Positions 27,276 to 36,121 are shown, counted from the stretch's first letter. The stretch is DNA of 64,000 nt from WTGU01 sp965200925 (GCA_965200925.1 OZ241738.1:372001-436000); one strand, 5' to 3'. The notes: a model not told the origin generated them from the sequence alone. Numbers and translations: made by a program.

Positions 27276-27743
27276 CTAGAACGGGATCTCGTTGCCGGTG
27301 TCGTCCGCCACCGTGGCCTTGGCGGTACCCTGCGCGGCCTCGCCGCCGGCGGGCGCCGTCGCCGCCTCCGCCGCCGGGGCGGGGGCGCCGTTGGGCTTGT
27401 CGAGGAACTGCACGCGCCCGCCCGGGACCAGCATGATCTCGGTCGAGTAGCGGTCGCTGCCCTCGCCCTCCTTGCGCCACTTGCGGGTCTGCAGCTTGCC
27501 CTCGACGTAGACCAGCCGGCCCTTGCGGGCGTGCTTCTCCAGCATCCCGATCAGCCCGTCCTGGAAGGTGACGACCCGGTGCCACTCGGTGCGCTCGCGG
27601 CGCTCGCCGGTGGCCTTGTCGACGTAGCCCTCGTCGGTGGCGATGGACAGGTTGGCGACCCTGCCGCCGTTGGCGAGGGGGTTGACGATGGCGTCGGCGC
27701 CGAGGCGGCCGATCACCTGCGCGCGGTTCAATCCGAAGGACAT
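27276..27743 (-). CDS. ssb: single-stranded DNA-binding protein
   Basis: 155 residues with AGGAGAT before the ATG at 27743. The OB-fold signature is clear: MSFGLNRAQVIGRLGADAIV, VANLSIATDEGY, TEWHRVVTFQD, KGRLVYVEGKLQTRKW. A Pro/Ala/Gly-rich linker follows, then the acidic tail ending NEIPF, the protein-interaction tip of bacterial SSBs. It coats ssDNA during replication, conjugation or repair. Its place within a plasmid-like operon suggests this is the element's SSB, not the housekeeping one. Confidence 0.95.
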   Translation of the reverse strand: MSFGLNRAQVIGRLGADAIVNPLANGGRVANLSIATDEGYVDKATGERRERTEWHRVVTFQDGLIGMLEKHARKGRLVYVEGKLQTRKWRKEGEGSDRYSTEIMLVPGGRVQFLDKPNGAPAPAAEAATAPAGGEAAQGTAKATVADDTGNEIPF

Positions 27744-27789
27744 GACGATCTCCTCGTGGTCCTGGTTGCAGACGTTGGCTTGGCGAACG

Positions 27790-27845
27790 GGCCGGGTCTC
27801 TCTCGATCCCCTTCCCGTTCACCCTCTCGAACCTTCCCCTTCCCT
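27790..27845. repeat. pyrimidine-rich intergenic motif, copy 3
   Basis: The plus strand reads GCCGGGTCTCTCTC, then CCCGTTCACCCTCTCG. It resembles the spacers at 24.97 and 28.07 kb. On the transcribed strand it is a GA-rich leader. Confidence 0.4.
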
Positions 27846-27849
27846 CCTG

Positions 27850-28029
27850 TCATCCGTCCGCGCCGGTGCCGGGAGGGAGGCCCCTGAGTTCGCGGACGGC
27901 ACGGACCGACAGTCCGATCTCGGCCAGCAGCCGGTCGCTGGCGAAGGGGGGCGGGAAGCAGTCGTCGTCGCTGTCGGCGAGGCCGGTGACGGTTCCGGCG
28001 TCCGGTGTCTCGAAATGGTCGTCGAACAT
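27850..28029 (-). CDS. small acidic protein (59 aa)
   Basis: 59 residues (MFDDHFETPDAGTVTGLADS, then DDDCFPPPFASDRLLAEIGL). AGGAG is correctly spaced before the ATG at 28029. It is acidic at the N-terminus with a C-terminal helix (VRAVRELRGLPPG). It sits in line between the zinc-ribbon gene and ssb. I do not recognise the family. The ribosome site and operon position support a real gene; the short length leaves doubt. Confidence 0.55.
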   Translation of the reverse strand: MFDDHFETPDAGTVTGLADSDDDCFPPPFASDRLLAEIGLSVRAVRELRGLPPGTGADG

Positions 28030-28411
28030 GGAGAGCTCCTGCGATAGAGGGGTCGAGAACGCCGCCGGGTGGGAGTCTCCCTCCCGCCCTGGGGCGTTCG
28101 CCCTCCTCCGGGCTTTCCGTTCCTCGCCTTTCCGGCCCGGAAACCGCGCCGGACGAGCCGCGTGGCTCTCCATGGGACTGCCATGCAAGCCGTGGCGGGC
28201 TTGGGGCCAGCCCCGGCCCACGGACCATTCTCTCGTGACGTGAGCGGCCCTTGCGGTTATTCGTTTCACGAACGTGGCGCTACTGCTGTTGCGGGTTCCC
28301 GATTCCAACGGAACCGTTTCCCGCGGGTCCGGGCTGCGGGTCGTCTCCCGTGCGGGAGAGGCGGCGTGGCCGAGGTCGTCAATGCGCAACCGGGCCGTCG
28401 TCGTGGAACGG
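28030..28411. other. intergenic spacer upstream of the 59-aa gene
   Basis: 382 bp without a supported gene. It contains a further copy of the pyrimidine-rich spacer motif (about 28070-28125: GGGAGTCTCCCTCCCG, then GGGCGTTCGCCCTCCTCC). Confidence 0.4.
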
Positions 28412-29416
28412 CTATGACCAAGCCGTGGATCGCTGCATGGGCGAGACGTCGCCGAGCACCTCGACCTGGTCGAAGGACAACTTGGCGAAGGCGAGGCAGG
28501 CGGCGACCTCGGCCTCGCTGTCGTAGGTGCCGTGGTCCTCGCCGGTGGCGAGTTCGATGACGGTGTACCGGGCCGGCCAGGTGGGGATGCCGCAGAAGTG
28601 GCCCGAGCGTTCGTGGGACCGGCGGGCGCAGGGTTCGCACCTTACCGCCCCCCGCGAGGGCTGTCCGCAGTCGGTGCAGAGCCCCCGCGCCCGCCGTCGG
28701 GCGTAGCGCTTGCGGCTGGCGGCGTTCTTCCGCCGATGGCGCCCGGCCTCCAGCGTGGCGCATCGGCCGCAGCGCGCGGCGCCGTCGAACGTGGCCTCCC
28801 CGCATCGGCCGCACAGACCGCCCGCCCGGCGTGTGGCCCACTGTTGGCGTTCGCCCGCCCGTCTCGCATCGCGGCACGGCTCACAGGCCGTGTGACCCTC
28901 GACCGGCGGGTGCAGACCGCATCGGGTGCACAGGCCGGCCTCACGGCGGGCGTCGTAGCGCCGCTTGGTCCTGCCGCGCGCGGTGCGTCGCCGCTCCTCC
29001 GGGTCGCGCCCGCCATAGAGCTTGCCGGCGGCCTTGGCCTTCGCGTAGCGGGCGCGCTCGGCCGCCCGCCGCTTCCCGGCGCAGGCCGCGCACAACCGGC
29101 GCTCAGGTTCGGGCGGCGCCTTGCCGCAATTGGCGCACAGGCCCTGAGCGACGCGCTCGGAAGTGCGTCGCCGCTCGCGTGCGCGTTCCGTCTTGGAGTT
29201 CCTGCACCGGGGCTTGCCGGCGGCCCTGCGCTTCGCGTCCCGGACGCGCTCGGCTTCGCGCCGCTTCCCGGCGCAGGGCGAGCACAGCCGGCGTTCGGGT
29301 TCGGGCGGTGCCTTGCCGCAACTCGGGCACAGGCCCTGGGCGATGCGCTCGGCGGTGTGCCGCCGGAACCGTTCCCGGTCGCGCGCGCGGCCCTCCTCGG
29401 GGTCCTTGTATGCCAT
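28412..29416 (-). CDS. multi-zinc-ribbon protein, five CxxC...CxxC modules
   Basis: 334 residues from MAYKDPEEGRARDRERFRRH (GGGAGAA upstream). Five modules follow, each with two CxxC pairs: GLCPSCGKAPPEPERRLCSP-C, GLCANCGKAPPEPERRLCAA-C, GLCTRCGLHPPVEGHTACEP-C, GLCGRCGEATFDGAARCGRC, GLCTDCGQPSRGAVRCEPC. Arg-rich helices (REAERVRDAKRRAAGK) separate them. The first two modules are near-duplicates. The last ~60 residues (WPARYTVIELATGEDHGTYD, EVAACLAFAKLSFDQVEVLG) form a different small domain. The pattern suggests several zinc-binding ribbons on basic linkers, so nucleic-acid binding is likely, but no catalytic motif is seen and no function is established. It is the second gene of the leftward plasmid-like operon. 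Confidence 0.8.
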   Translation of the reverse strand: MAYKDPEEGRARDRERFRRHTAERIAQGLCPSCGKAPPEPERRLCSPCAGKRREAERVRDAKRRAAGKPRCRNSKTERARERRRTSERVAQGLCANCGKAPPEPERRLCAACAGKRRAAERARYAKAKAAGKLYGGRDPEERRRTARGRTKRRYDARREAGLCTRCGLHPPVEGHTACEPCRDARRAGERQQWATRRAGGLCGRCGEATFDGAARCGRCATLEAGRHRRKNAASRKRYARRRARGLCTDCGQPSRGAVRCEPCARRSHERSGHFCGIPTWPARYTVIELATGEDHGTYDSEAEVAACLAFAKLSFDQVEVLGDVSPMQRSTAWS

Positions 29417-29503
29417 GGCGGCGTTCTCCCAGATGAAGTTGAAATCCAGATGAAGGACGCCCGGCCGGCGCGGGGCCGGCGGGACGTCCCCGGAGAGCGC
29501 CCC

Positions 29504-29824
29504 TCAGCCCCGCTTGCGCTCCACGAACAGGCCGGTGGCGAGATCGCCCCAGTACTGCACGCCGCCCTTGAGGCGCATTCCGGTGCAGACGATGATCTCG
29601 TCGCGCGCGGGCCGCATCCGCTGGACCGCCCGCAGGGACACGATCTCCCCCTTCGCCTTGCGCCGGCCCTTGGCCGTCGGCTCGTCGCCGGGCCGGCGGC
29701 GTATTTCGCCGTCGGCCATGGACCGGAAGCGCTCGACCAGGTAGCGGTCGTCGTCGAGGCCGGGGCCGAAGATGTGGGTGAGGAAAGTCTGCGTGTCGCG
29801 ATGGGGGGTCGTTGCCGTCCGCAT
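29504..29824 (-). CDS. hypothetical protein (106 aa), first gene of the leftward operon
   Basis: 106 residues from the ATG at 29824 with a purine-rich GGAGACAGGA upstream. The sequence (TQTFLTHIFGPGLDDDRYLV, GEIVSLRAVQRMRPARDEII, VQYWGDLATGLFVERKRG) looks like a compact alpha/beta protein. No recognised domain. An alternative start at 29932 adds a Pro/Arg-rich stretch unlike the rest. Confidence 0.6.
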   Translation of the reverse strand: MRTATTPHRDTQTFLTHIFGPGLDDDRYLVERFRSMADGEIRRRPGDEPTAKGRRKAKGEIVSLRAVQRMRPARDEIIVCTGMRLKGGVQYWGDLATGLFVERKRG

Positions 29825-30032
29825 GGTCCTGTCTCCGCCCGGTCCGTGGTTGGGGCGGCGGGGACGCCCTCGCGGACGCCCGACCGCCGCCCCGCTCACG
29901 GCACAACCCGGACTCTCGGCGGCGCGAGGCACGTAGGCCGACGATGGCGGCAGGGAAATGCGGCGGCGGCGGGCAGTGGCCGGGCTCGCGTGGCCGGAGC
30001 CGAAGCGGCGGCGCCTATCCCCGGCTCGGCAC

Positions 30033-30061
30033 TTGAAGAGCTATAGCGGATGCGCTATATG
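30033..30061 (+). promoter_or_regulatory. higBA promoter with palindromic operator
   Basis: A -35 TTGAAG (30033-30038), a 17-bp spacer and a -10-like TATATG (30056-30061) lie directly before the toxin start. The spacer and -10 are overlapped by the perfect inverted repeat TATAGCG-GATG-CGCTATA (30042-30059), a fitting binding site for the HigA repressor. The predicted transcript would start at or near the ATG at 30068. Confidence 0.55.
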
Positions 30062-30067
30062 ACGGGC

Positions 30068-30390
30068 ATGCATTGGACGGTCGAAACCGCTTCGGCCGTC
30101 GACGCCGAAATCGAGGCCCTGCCGGCGGCGTACGCGCACCGATGGTCCGGCTGCTGGAGGCGGTGGAGAATGTCGGTCTGGAGGCTCTTCACGCACCGCA
30201 TGTCGGGCATCTCGCTGGCAAGCTGTGGGAGCTTCGGGTCGGGGCCGAAGGAGGGATTGCCGGAGGGATCTACGTGACGGCAGCCGGACGGCGGGTGGTG
30301 GTTTTGCACGTCTTCGCGAAGAAGTCGCGCAAGACGCCGCGCCGGGCGCTTGCAACCGCCGGGGAACGAATGCGGCAGGTGACGTCATGA
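30068..30390 (+). pseudogene. higB: frameshifted HigB/RelE-like toxin
   Basis: The start (MHWTVETASAVDAEIEALPA, then AYAHR) is in one frame. The rest (MVRLLEAVENVGLEALHAPH, VGHLAGKLWELRV, YVTAAGRRVVVLHVFAKKSR) continues in another. The shift is at about 30141, where CACCGATGGTC would need one more base (CGN ATG). The joined sequence is a normal ~107-residue HigB/Gp49-like mRNA interferase, with the conserved GKLWELR and RRVVVLHVFAKKS-KTP segments. A one-base deletion is the simplest reading; a sequencing error or programmed shift cannot be excluded. The stop overlaps the antitoxin start (ATGA), as in an intact TA operon. Confidence 0.8.
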
Positions 30391-30725
30391 CGAAGTTGAA
30401 GGAGCTGAAGAAGCGTTTCATGGAGGACCCGGAATTCCGGGAGGCATACGCACGGGTCGACGAAGAGTACGAGCTGGTCGAGGCGCTGGTTCGCGCCCGC
30501 ACGGCGGCGAAGCTGACGCAGGCAGAGGTCGCCCGGCGGCTCGGCACGACCCAGTCCGCGGTCGCGCGGCTGGAGGGCGGCCGGGTGTCGCCGTCCTTCG
30601 CCACCCTGCGCCGCTACGCCGAAGCGACCGGCACGCGGCTGACCGTGGGCTTGGTGCGGGCCGACGGCCGAGGCGCACGAAAGTACCCGCCAAGCCGGCG
30701 CCGCGCTGGCCGGGATCGGCCATGA
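30387..30725 (+). CDS. higA: HigA-family XRE antitoxin
   Basis: 112 residues, start overlapping the toxin stop. MTKLKELKKRFMEDPEFREA and AYARVDEEYELVEAL are the usual HigA N-terminal helices. The helix-turn-helix is KLTQAEVARRLGTTQSAVAR followed by LEGGRVSPSFATLRRYAEAT. It would neutralise HigB and repress the promoter through the palindrome just upstream. The C-terminal ~20 residues are Arg-rich and longer than usual. Intact although its toxin is broken. The helicase gene starts 82 bp downstream, so transcription from this promoter may run into the defence operon. Confidence 0.88.
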   Translation: MTKLKELKKRFMEDPEFREAYARVDEEYELVEALVRARTAAKLTQAEVARRLGTTQSAVARLEGGRVSPSFATLRRYAEATGTRLTVGLVRADGRGARKYPPSRRRAGRDRP

Positions 30726-30807
30726 CGGGTTGCGCCGCGGCGGGCGCTGCCTTGGGCACAATCCGATGCGGGCGGCGGACGACGGTCGAAAGGCGCCGGG
30801 CGACACC

Positions 30808-33800
30808 GTGAAACTCGAAAGCATCGCGCCGGGGAGCCGCGTGTCCGGCATCGCGGGCGAAGCGGCGGTGGAGATCCTTTCCGCGCGGACTTACGGGCCG
30901 GATGCCGTCGAAGTCGCCTGGAAGGGCCCCGACGGCCTCGGCGAGCGGGTCCTGTTCCGCGACGACGAGCCGCGTCTGCGGATGGAGGCTGCGGCACGCC
31001 GCTTCGCGTTCGACGGCGAAGGCCATCTGTTCCGGTTGGCTTTGGAGGCGTTGCGCATCCGCCTCGCCCACCTGTTCGACCCGCATGTCGCCGTGCACGC
31101 CTCGCGGATCGAGCCCCTGCCGCACCAATTGACGGCGGTCTACGGCGCGATGTTGGACCGCCAGCCCTTGCGGTTCCTACTGGCCGACGATCCGGGCGCC
31201 GGCAAGACGATCATGGCCGGCCTTCTCATCAAGGAGCTTCTGATCCGCGGCAGCCTGGAGCGCTGCCTGATAATCGCGCCCGGCGGGCTGGTCGAACAGT
31301 GGCAGGACGAACTCGCCGACAAGTTCGACCTCGCGTTCGACATATTGAGCCGCGAGCAGGTCGAGACCGCCGCGACCGGCAACCCGTTCGCGGACAAGCC
31401 GCGCCTGATCGCGCGGCTCGACATGCTGGCGCGCGACGACGACCTCAAAGCTAGGCTCGAAGCCGCGCCGGCCTGGGACCTGATCGTCTGCGACGAGGCG
31501 CACCGCATGTCGGCGAGCTTTTTCGGACAGGAGGTCAAATACACCAAGCGTTTCCGGCTCGGCGCCTTGGCCGGCCGGCTCGCGCGCCATTTCGTCCTCA
31601 TGACCGCGACGCCCCATAACGGCAAGGAGGAGGACTTCCAGCTTTTCATGGGGCTGCTCGACGCCGACCGTTTCGAGGGCCGCTTTCGCGAAGGCGTCCA
31701 CAAGGCCGACCCCTCCGACATGATGCGGCGCCTCACCAAGGAAGAGCTGGTCCGCCTCGACGGGAGCCCTCTGTTCCCGGAACGGCGGGCCTACACGGTT
31801 TCCTACCGGCTGTCGTCCGGGGAAGCGGAACTCTATGGCGCGGTCACGCGCTACGTGCAGGAAGAGATGAACCGCGCCGACCGGATCGACGACGACGGTT
31901 CCCGGCGGCGCGCCAATGTAGGCTTCGCGCTCCAGGTCCTGCAACGGCGCTTGGCGTCTTCGCCCGCGGCGATTCACGAGTCGCTCAAACGCCGGCGGGC
32001 GCGCCTCAAGGCGCGTCTCGACGAGGAACGGCTCGCGCGCTCCGACCCCGCCGCGAACGGGGCGGTCCCGCCGCCTGCGTCCGAACCGACGCTCGACGAA
32101 GACGCCCTCGATGACGTGGCCGGAGAGGAGTTGGAGGCTTACGAGGACGGGTTGGTCGCCCGCGCGACGGCGGCGCGGACCATCGCCGAGCTCGAAGCGG
32201 AGATCGCGGCGCTCGCCAGGCTGGAGGCGCTGGCGGCGGCGCTGCGCCGGTCGGGCGCGGACGCCAAGTGGCGGGAGCTCGACCGGATCCTCGGCGATCC
32301 GCTGGTCGCGGCCCCCGCAGGCGGCGTGCGGCGCAAGATCGTGATCTTCACCGAAGCTCGCGACACGCTCGATTATCTTGCAGGCCGCATCCGCGACCGC
32401 ACGGGGGAGCCCGGCGCCGTCGCGGCGATCCACGGCGGCGTCCCGCGAGATCGGCGGCGTGCGGCGATCGCCGCCTTCAACGACGACCCGACCGTTCGTT
32501 TCCTGGTCGCCAACGACGCGGCGGGGGAAGGAGTCAACCTGCAACGCGGCGCGCATCTGATGGTCAATTACGACCTGCCGTGGAACCCCAACCGGCTGGA
32601 GCAGCGCTTCGGACGCATCCACCGCATCGGACAGACCGAGATCTGCCATCTGTGGAACCTGGTCGCGGGCGAGACCCGGGAGGGAGCCGTGTACCGCCGG
32701 CTCCTGGAAAAGCTGGAGGCCGCGCGGGAAACGCTGGGCGGCAAGGTCTACGACGTGCTCGGCGAGCTGTTCGAGGCGCGGCCGCTCCGCGACCTGTTCG
32801 TGGAGGCGATCCGCTACGGCGAGCGGACCGACGTGCGTGCGCGCCTGTTCCGGGCGATCGACGGGGCGGTCGACACCGCGCGCATCGACGCTCTCGTCGC
32901 GCGCAACAAGCTCTCGCGCGAAGGGCTGGATCCGGCCTCGGTCCGGGGCGTGCGCGAGGAGATGGAGCGGGCGGCGGCGCGCAGGCTGCAACCGCACCAT
33001 ATCCGCTCGTTCTTCGAGGCCGCGTTCCCCGAGGCCGGCGGCGTGGCGCGGGCGCGGGAGACGGGCCGTTTCGAGCTCACTCGCGTACCGCCGAACCTCC
33101 GCGACCGCGACCGATCGATCGGCCGCGCCGATCCGGTGCTGCCGCGCTACCGGCGCGTGTGCTTCGACAAGGCGAGCGTTCCTGGCCGCCCGCAGGCGGC
33201 GCTGGTCGCCCCTGGCCATCCGTTGCTGGATGCCCTCGTCGATCTCACTCTGGAGCGTCACCGCGGCCTGCTCGCCCGCGGCGTGGTCCTGGTCGACGAT
33301 ACCGGCCGCCACGACGCCCCGCGCGTTCTGGTCTGTCTCCGCCACGCGCTTCGCGACGGCCGGACGACGGCGGACGGCCGGCCCCGGTCAGTATCGGAAC
33401 GGTTGCAGTTCGTCTGGCTGGACCGCGAAGGCGGCGCGGCCGACGGCGGCACCGCCCCCTATCTCGACTGCCGCCCGCCGCGCGACGGCGAACGCGGCGG
33501 GGTCGACGCCGCGCTGGCCGAACCCTGGCTCGACGTGCCGTTGGAGGACCGCGCGCGGGCGCACGCCATCGCCGATCTGGTTCCGCGCCATCTCGCGGAG
33601 GTCAAGGACCGGCGGTCGTCCGAGATCGGGAAGGTCGAAGCGGCGGTCAAGGAGCGCCTGCGCCGCGAGATCGTCTATCTCCAGCATCGCGCGCTGGAGG
33701 TCGAGTCGGAGGAGCGGGCTGGCCGAAAACCCCGGCTCAACTCGCGGAACCTGCGCCGTCAATGCGAGGCGCTGACGGATCGCCTCGAATTGCGGCTCGC

Positions 33801-34341
33801 CGATTTCGAACGGCAGCGAAACGTCGCGCCGCTGCCGCCCGAAATCTGCGGCGCGGCGCTGGTCGTCCCGGCGGCGTGGCTCGCCCGGCGGGGGGCGCCC
33901 GAGGACCCCGATGCCGGGCTCGCCGAGTCGGCGGACGCGGACGCGCGCGCGGAGGTCGAGGCCGCGGCGATGGCCGCCGTCATGGAGTGGGAGCGCGCTC
34001 TGGGCCACGACCCCCGCGACGTGTCGGCGGAGGACCGGGGCTACGACATCGAGAGTCGGGAAGCCGGGACCGGGCGCTTGCGCTTCATCGAGGTCAAGGG
34101 CCGCCGCGTCGACGCCCGCGCCGTGACGATCACCCGCAACGAGATGCTAGCGGCGTATAACGCGCGCGGTGCCTACATTCTCGCCGTGGCGCCGGTCGAT
34201 GCCGGCTTCGCGCATGCGCCGGTCTACCTGCCGGACCCGGCGCGTCTCTTCGGCCCCGAACCCGGCTTCGCCGAGGTCTCGCGGGCGATCTCGGTGGAGG
34301 CGATCAAGCGGGCGGCGGGCGGCACCGGGAAAGAGCCGTAG
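30808..34341 (+). CDS. SNF2-family helicase with C-terminal DUF3883 (Hma-like helicase)
   Basis: 1,177 residues. The GTG at 30808 (MKLESIAPGSRVSGIAG) was chosen because relatives begin here; an ATG at 30730 would add 26 residues with little similarity. Domains: N-terminal DNA-contact region; helicase lobe 1 with Walker A LLADDPGAGKTIMAGLL, DEAH box IVCDEAHRMS and motif III MTATPHNG; a charged insertion; lobe 2 with VIFTEARDTLDYL, NDAAGEGVNLQ and arginine motif QRFGRIHRIGQT; and a terminal DUF3883 (GYDIES then RFIEVKGRRVDARAV), whose D...ExK pattern resembles a restriction-type fold. Such helicases pair with DUF1156 methylases and DUF499 ATPases, as here. It probably translocates on invading DNA. 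First large gene of the defence operon. Confidence 0.9.
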   Translation: MKLESIAPGSRVSGIAGEAAVEILSARTYGPDAVEVAWKGPDGLGERVLFRDDEPRLRMEAAARRFAFDGEGHLFRLALEALRIRLAHLFDPHVAVHASRIEPLPHQLTAVYGAMLDRQPLRFLLADDPGAGKTIMAGLLIKELLIRGSLERCLIIAPGGLVEQWQDELADKFDLAFDILSREQVETAATGNPFADKPRLIARLDMLARDDDLKARLEAAPAWDLIVCDEAHRMSASFFGQEVKYTKRFRLGALAGRLARHFVLMTATPHNGKEEDFQLFMGLLDADRFEGRFREGVHKADPSDMMRRLTKEELVRLDGSPLFPERRAYTVSYRLSSGEAELYGAVTRYVQEEMNRADRIDDDGSRRRANVGFALQVLQRRLASSPAAIHESLKRRRARLKARLDEERLARSDPAANGAVPPPASEPTLDEDALDDVAGEELEAYEDGLVARATAARTIAELEAEIAALARLEALAAALRRSGADAKWRELDRILGDPLVAAPAGGVRRKIVIFTEARDTLDYLAGRIRDRTGEPGAVAAIHGGVPRDRRRAAIAAFNDDPTVRFLVANDAAGEGVNLQRGAHLMVNYDLPWNPNRLEQRFGRIHRIGQTEICHLWNLVAGETREGAVYRRLLEKLEAARETLGGKVYDVLGELFEARPLRDLFVEAIRYGERTDVRARLFRAIDGAVDTARIDALVARNKLSREGLDPASVRGVREEMERAAARRLQPHHIRSFFEAAFPEAGGVARARETGRFELTRVPPNLRDRDRSIGRADPVLPRYRRVCFDKASVPGRPQAALVAPGHPLLDALVDLTLERHRGLLARGVVLVDDTGRHDAPRVLVCLRHALRDGRTTADGRPRSVSERLQFVWLDREGGAADGGTAPYLDCRPPRDGERGGVDAALAEPWLDVPLEDRARAHAIADLVPRHLAEVKDRRSSEIGKVEAAVKERLRREIVYLQHRALEVESEERAGRKPRLNSRNLRRQCEALTDRLELRLADFERQRNVAPLPPEICGAALVVPAAWLARRGAPEDPDAGLAESADADARAEVEAAAMAAVMEWERALGHDPRDVSAEDRGYDIESREAGTGRLRFIEVKGRRVDARAVTITRNEMLAAYNARGAYILAVAPVDAGFAHAPVYLPDPARLFGPEPGFAEVSRAISVEAIKRAAGGTGKEP

Positions 34342-34443
34342 GCGGCACTCAAGGTATATGTCGCCTATATACGATTATGCGTTATACTGTGCCGTCCCGG
34401 CTTTGATGCGCGTGTCGAGATGCGCGGTGGGGAGGATCGGAGC

Positions 34444-34842
34444 ATGACGGCGCGGCTTGGCGCGGAACGATCGGCCTCCGCTGAGACCGCAGACGGTCCA
34501 CCCCCCGAGCTGCGCGACGCATTGCATGATCTGGACGAGGCAACGGCCGAGGCGCGCGAGGAGGGCCTTCCTGCGCCGTTCGACGCGGCGTTGGCGAACG
34601 CGCGTCGGTTGCTGCCGGCCATGTATGAGTTGTCGCCTTGCCGCTTCAAGGTCTACCCCATGCCGGATGGCGAGATCGCCGTTCATTCGCCTGCGGGGTC
34701 CGGGCGTTCCGTCCTGTATCTTGTACGGTTCGGACGGCGGCGCGCTCTGCCTGGTCAACATGAACGGCGCTCATCGCCGCGCGCGATATTCCGACGCGAA
34801 CCTGTTGCCCGACAGCTTCGGAGAGGCGAACCCACCATGTAA
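34444..34842 (+). pseudogene. frameshifted small hypothetical gene
   Basis: One frame gives MTARLGAERSASAETADGPP, DALHDLDEATAEAREEGLPA and RFKVYPMPDGEIAVHSP; a +1 step near 34722 leads into YGSDGGALCLVNMNGAHRRA and RYSDANLLPDSFGEA. Together these form the recurring pattern of short proteins with PDGEIA and GGALCLVN motifs found in many alphaproteobacterial accessory regions. Function unknown. The shift looks like a one-base insertion around CTTGTACGG. Confidence 0.6.
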
Positions 34843-34900
34843 CGCGACAGACTTCGAGAATGGGATCGTCGGTCCGACTACCGAGGGAAAGGAGCAACAC

Positions 34901-35113
34901 ATGGCGAAACGAAATATCGATAAGCGCGATGTTTCCAGGCGCAAGCAGGAGCATGCCGCGATGCTCCAGGGGGCGTTCGCCCGCCCGGGCGTTCGGGATG
35001 TAATGAAAGTCTACGGCGGCTGGCGGGAGAAGGATCGGGGGCTCGACGCTTACCGCGCGGCGACGAATACGCCCGCCAGCACCACGACGACGAACCACCC
35101 CCGAGCGCGTTGA
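34901..35113 (+). CDS. small basic protein (70 aa)
   Basis: 70 residues (MAKRNIDKRDVSRRKQEHAA, then MLQGAFARPGVRDVMKVYGG) with a good AAGGAG site 8 nt before the ATG. Basic N-terminus and a central helix; the last 15 residues are Thr-rich and probably disordered. It directly follows the frameshifted gene, with which it may once have been paired. No recognised function. Confidence 0.6.
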   Translation: MAKRNIDKRDVSRRKQEHAAMLQGAFARPGVRDVMKVYGGWREKDRGLDAYRAATNTPASTTTTNHPRAR

Positions 35114-35269
35114 ACCACTGACCCCGGGAGCCTCGCATTGGAGTTCGGTGTGCGTCCGAATCTGCAATCGAGGGAATTGCGATGAGTAGCAGGATAGAGA
35201 CGGGGGGCGGGAGAAAATGACTATACGATACTTGATTGTGTCGTTCGACCGTCGGATTCTGGGGACGCC

Positions 35270-36121
35270 ATGAGGCCGGTTGATGTTCATATAAAGGACC
35301 AGTTGACTCGGCATCTGAACGAGATCGAGGGGAAGCTTGGTGCCGATATAGTAGCGATCATCAGCCCGATCCTCCCGGGTCTCGAACAGCAACTTCGTCA
35401 CGCCATGGATGTGCTTCGTTGCAAGAAAAGTTCCGTGGCCGTGATCCTCGATACTCCCGGCGGAGTAGTAGAGGTGGTCGAGAGAATGGTTACCGCTTTG
35501 CGATCACTCTATGACGACGTCATGGTAATAGTACCGGATCGGGCCATGTCTGCGGGAACAATACTTGCACTGAGTGCCGATCGAATTATGATGGACCATC
35601 TGTCGTGTCTGGGACCGATTGATCCACAAATCGAGAAGGACGGGAAATTGGTCCCCGCACTGTCGTATCTGAACCAATACGAACGCCTTAACAAGAAGGC
35701 GCAGGAGGGCGAACTTACGACCGCCGAGTATGCACTTCTGAACAAACTGGATCTCGGCGAATTATATCAATTCGAACAGGCTAGAGAGTTATCTCAAGAT
35801 CTTCTTATCAAGTGGCTTTCTCAGTACAAATTCAAGAGATGGGTGAAGACGGAAACGATGAAAGAGCCGGTAACGGAAGACATGAAAAAGCAGCGCGCCA
35901 CGCACATTGCCGAGCTACTTAATAACCCTGAGAGATGGCATTCTCATGGACGAGCGATCGATATGAAAACGTTACGGAGTGAGGAAATCAAGCTGAAGAT
36001 CGAAGATCTTGAAGAGGACTCCGCCTTGTGTCAAGTCGTCCGGAAATATTTTGAGCTGTTGAAGGACTATATCAATCGTGAGCAGCTCATCTCCTTCGTT
36101 CACACCAGGGAGTACTTCTGA
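35270..36121 (+). CDS. SDH-family Clp-fold serine protease
   Basis: 283 residues. The Clp/crotonase fold is visible: VAVILDTPGGVVEVVERMV (oxyanion region), then MVIVPDRAMSAGTILALSAD with the nucleophile Ser in the MSAG turn, MDHLSCLGPIDPQI with a conserved Asp, and RWHSHGRAIDM with a candidate His. This Ser-Asp-His arrangement is that of the SDH (PF01972-type) proteinases, related to SppA and ClpP. No signal peptide or membrane segment is seen, so it acts in the cytoplasm. Base composition is clearly less GC-rich than the flanking helicase. It is followed by a 66-residue gene with a 1-nt gap. Proteases inside defence operons often act as effectors or activators; here that is inference. Confidence 0.85.
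   Translation: MRPVDVHIKDQLTRHLNEIEGKLGADIVAIISPILPGLEQQLRHAMDVLRCKKSSVAVILDTPGGVVEVVERMVTALRSLYDDVMVIVPDRAMSAGTILALSADRIMMDHLSCLGPIDPQIEKDGKLVPALSYLNQYERLNKKAQEGELTTAEYALLNKLDLGELYQFEQARELSQDLLIKWLSQYKFKRWVKTETMKEPVTEDMKKQRATHIAELLNNPERWHSHGRAIDMKTLRSEEIKLKIEDLEEDSALCQVVRKYFELLKDYINREQLISFVHTREYF

Noticed and set aside
28532..30046. 504-codon plus-strand frame opposite the zinc-ribbon gene
   Set aside because: Low-complexity Ala/Gly/Arg sequence. The opposite strand has ordered CxxC modules and a start with a ribosome site.
31177..33345. 722-codon minus-strand frame inside the SNF2 helicase gene
   Set aside because: The plus strand contains all helicase motifs in order.
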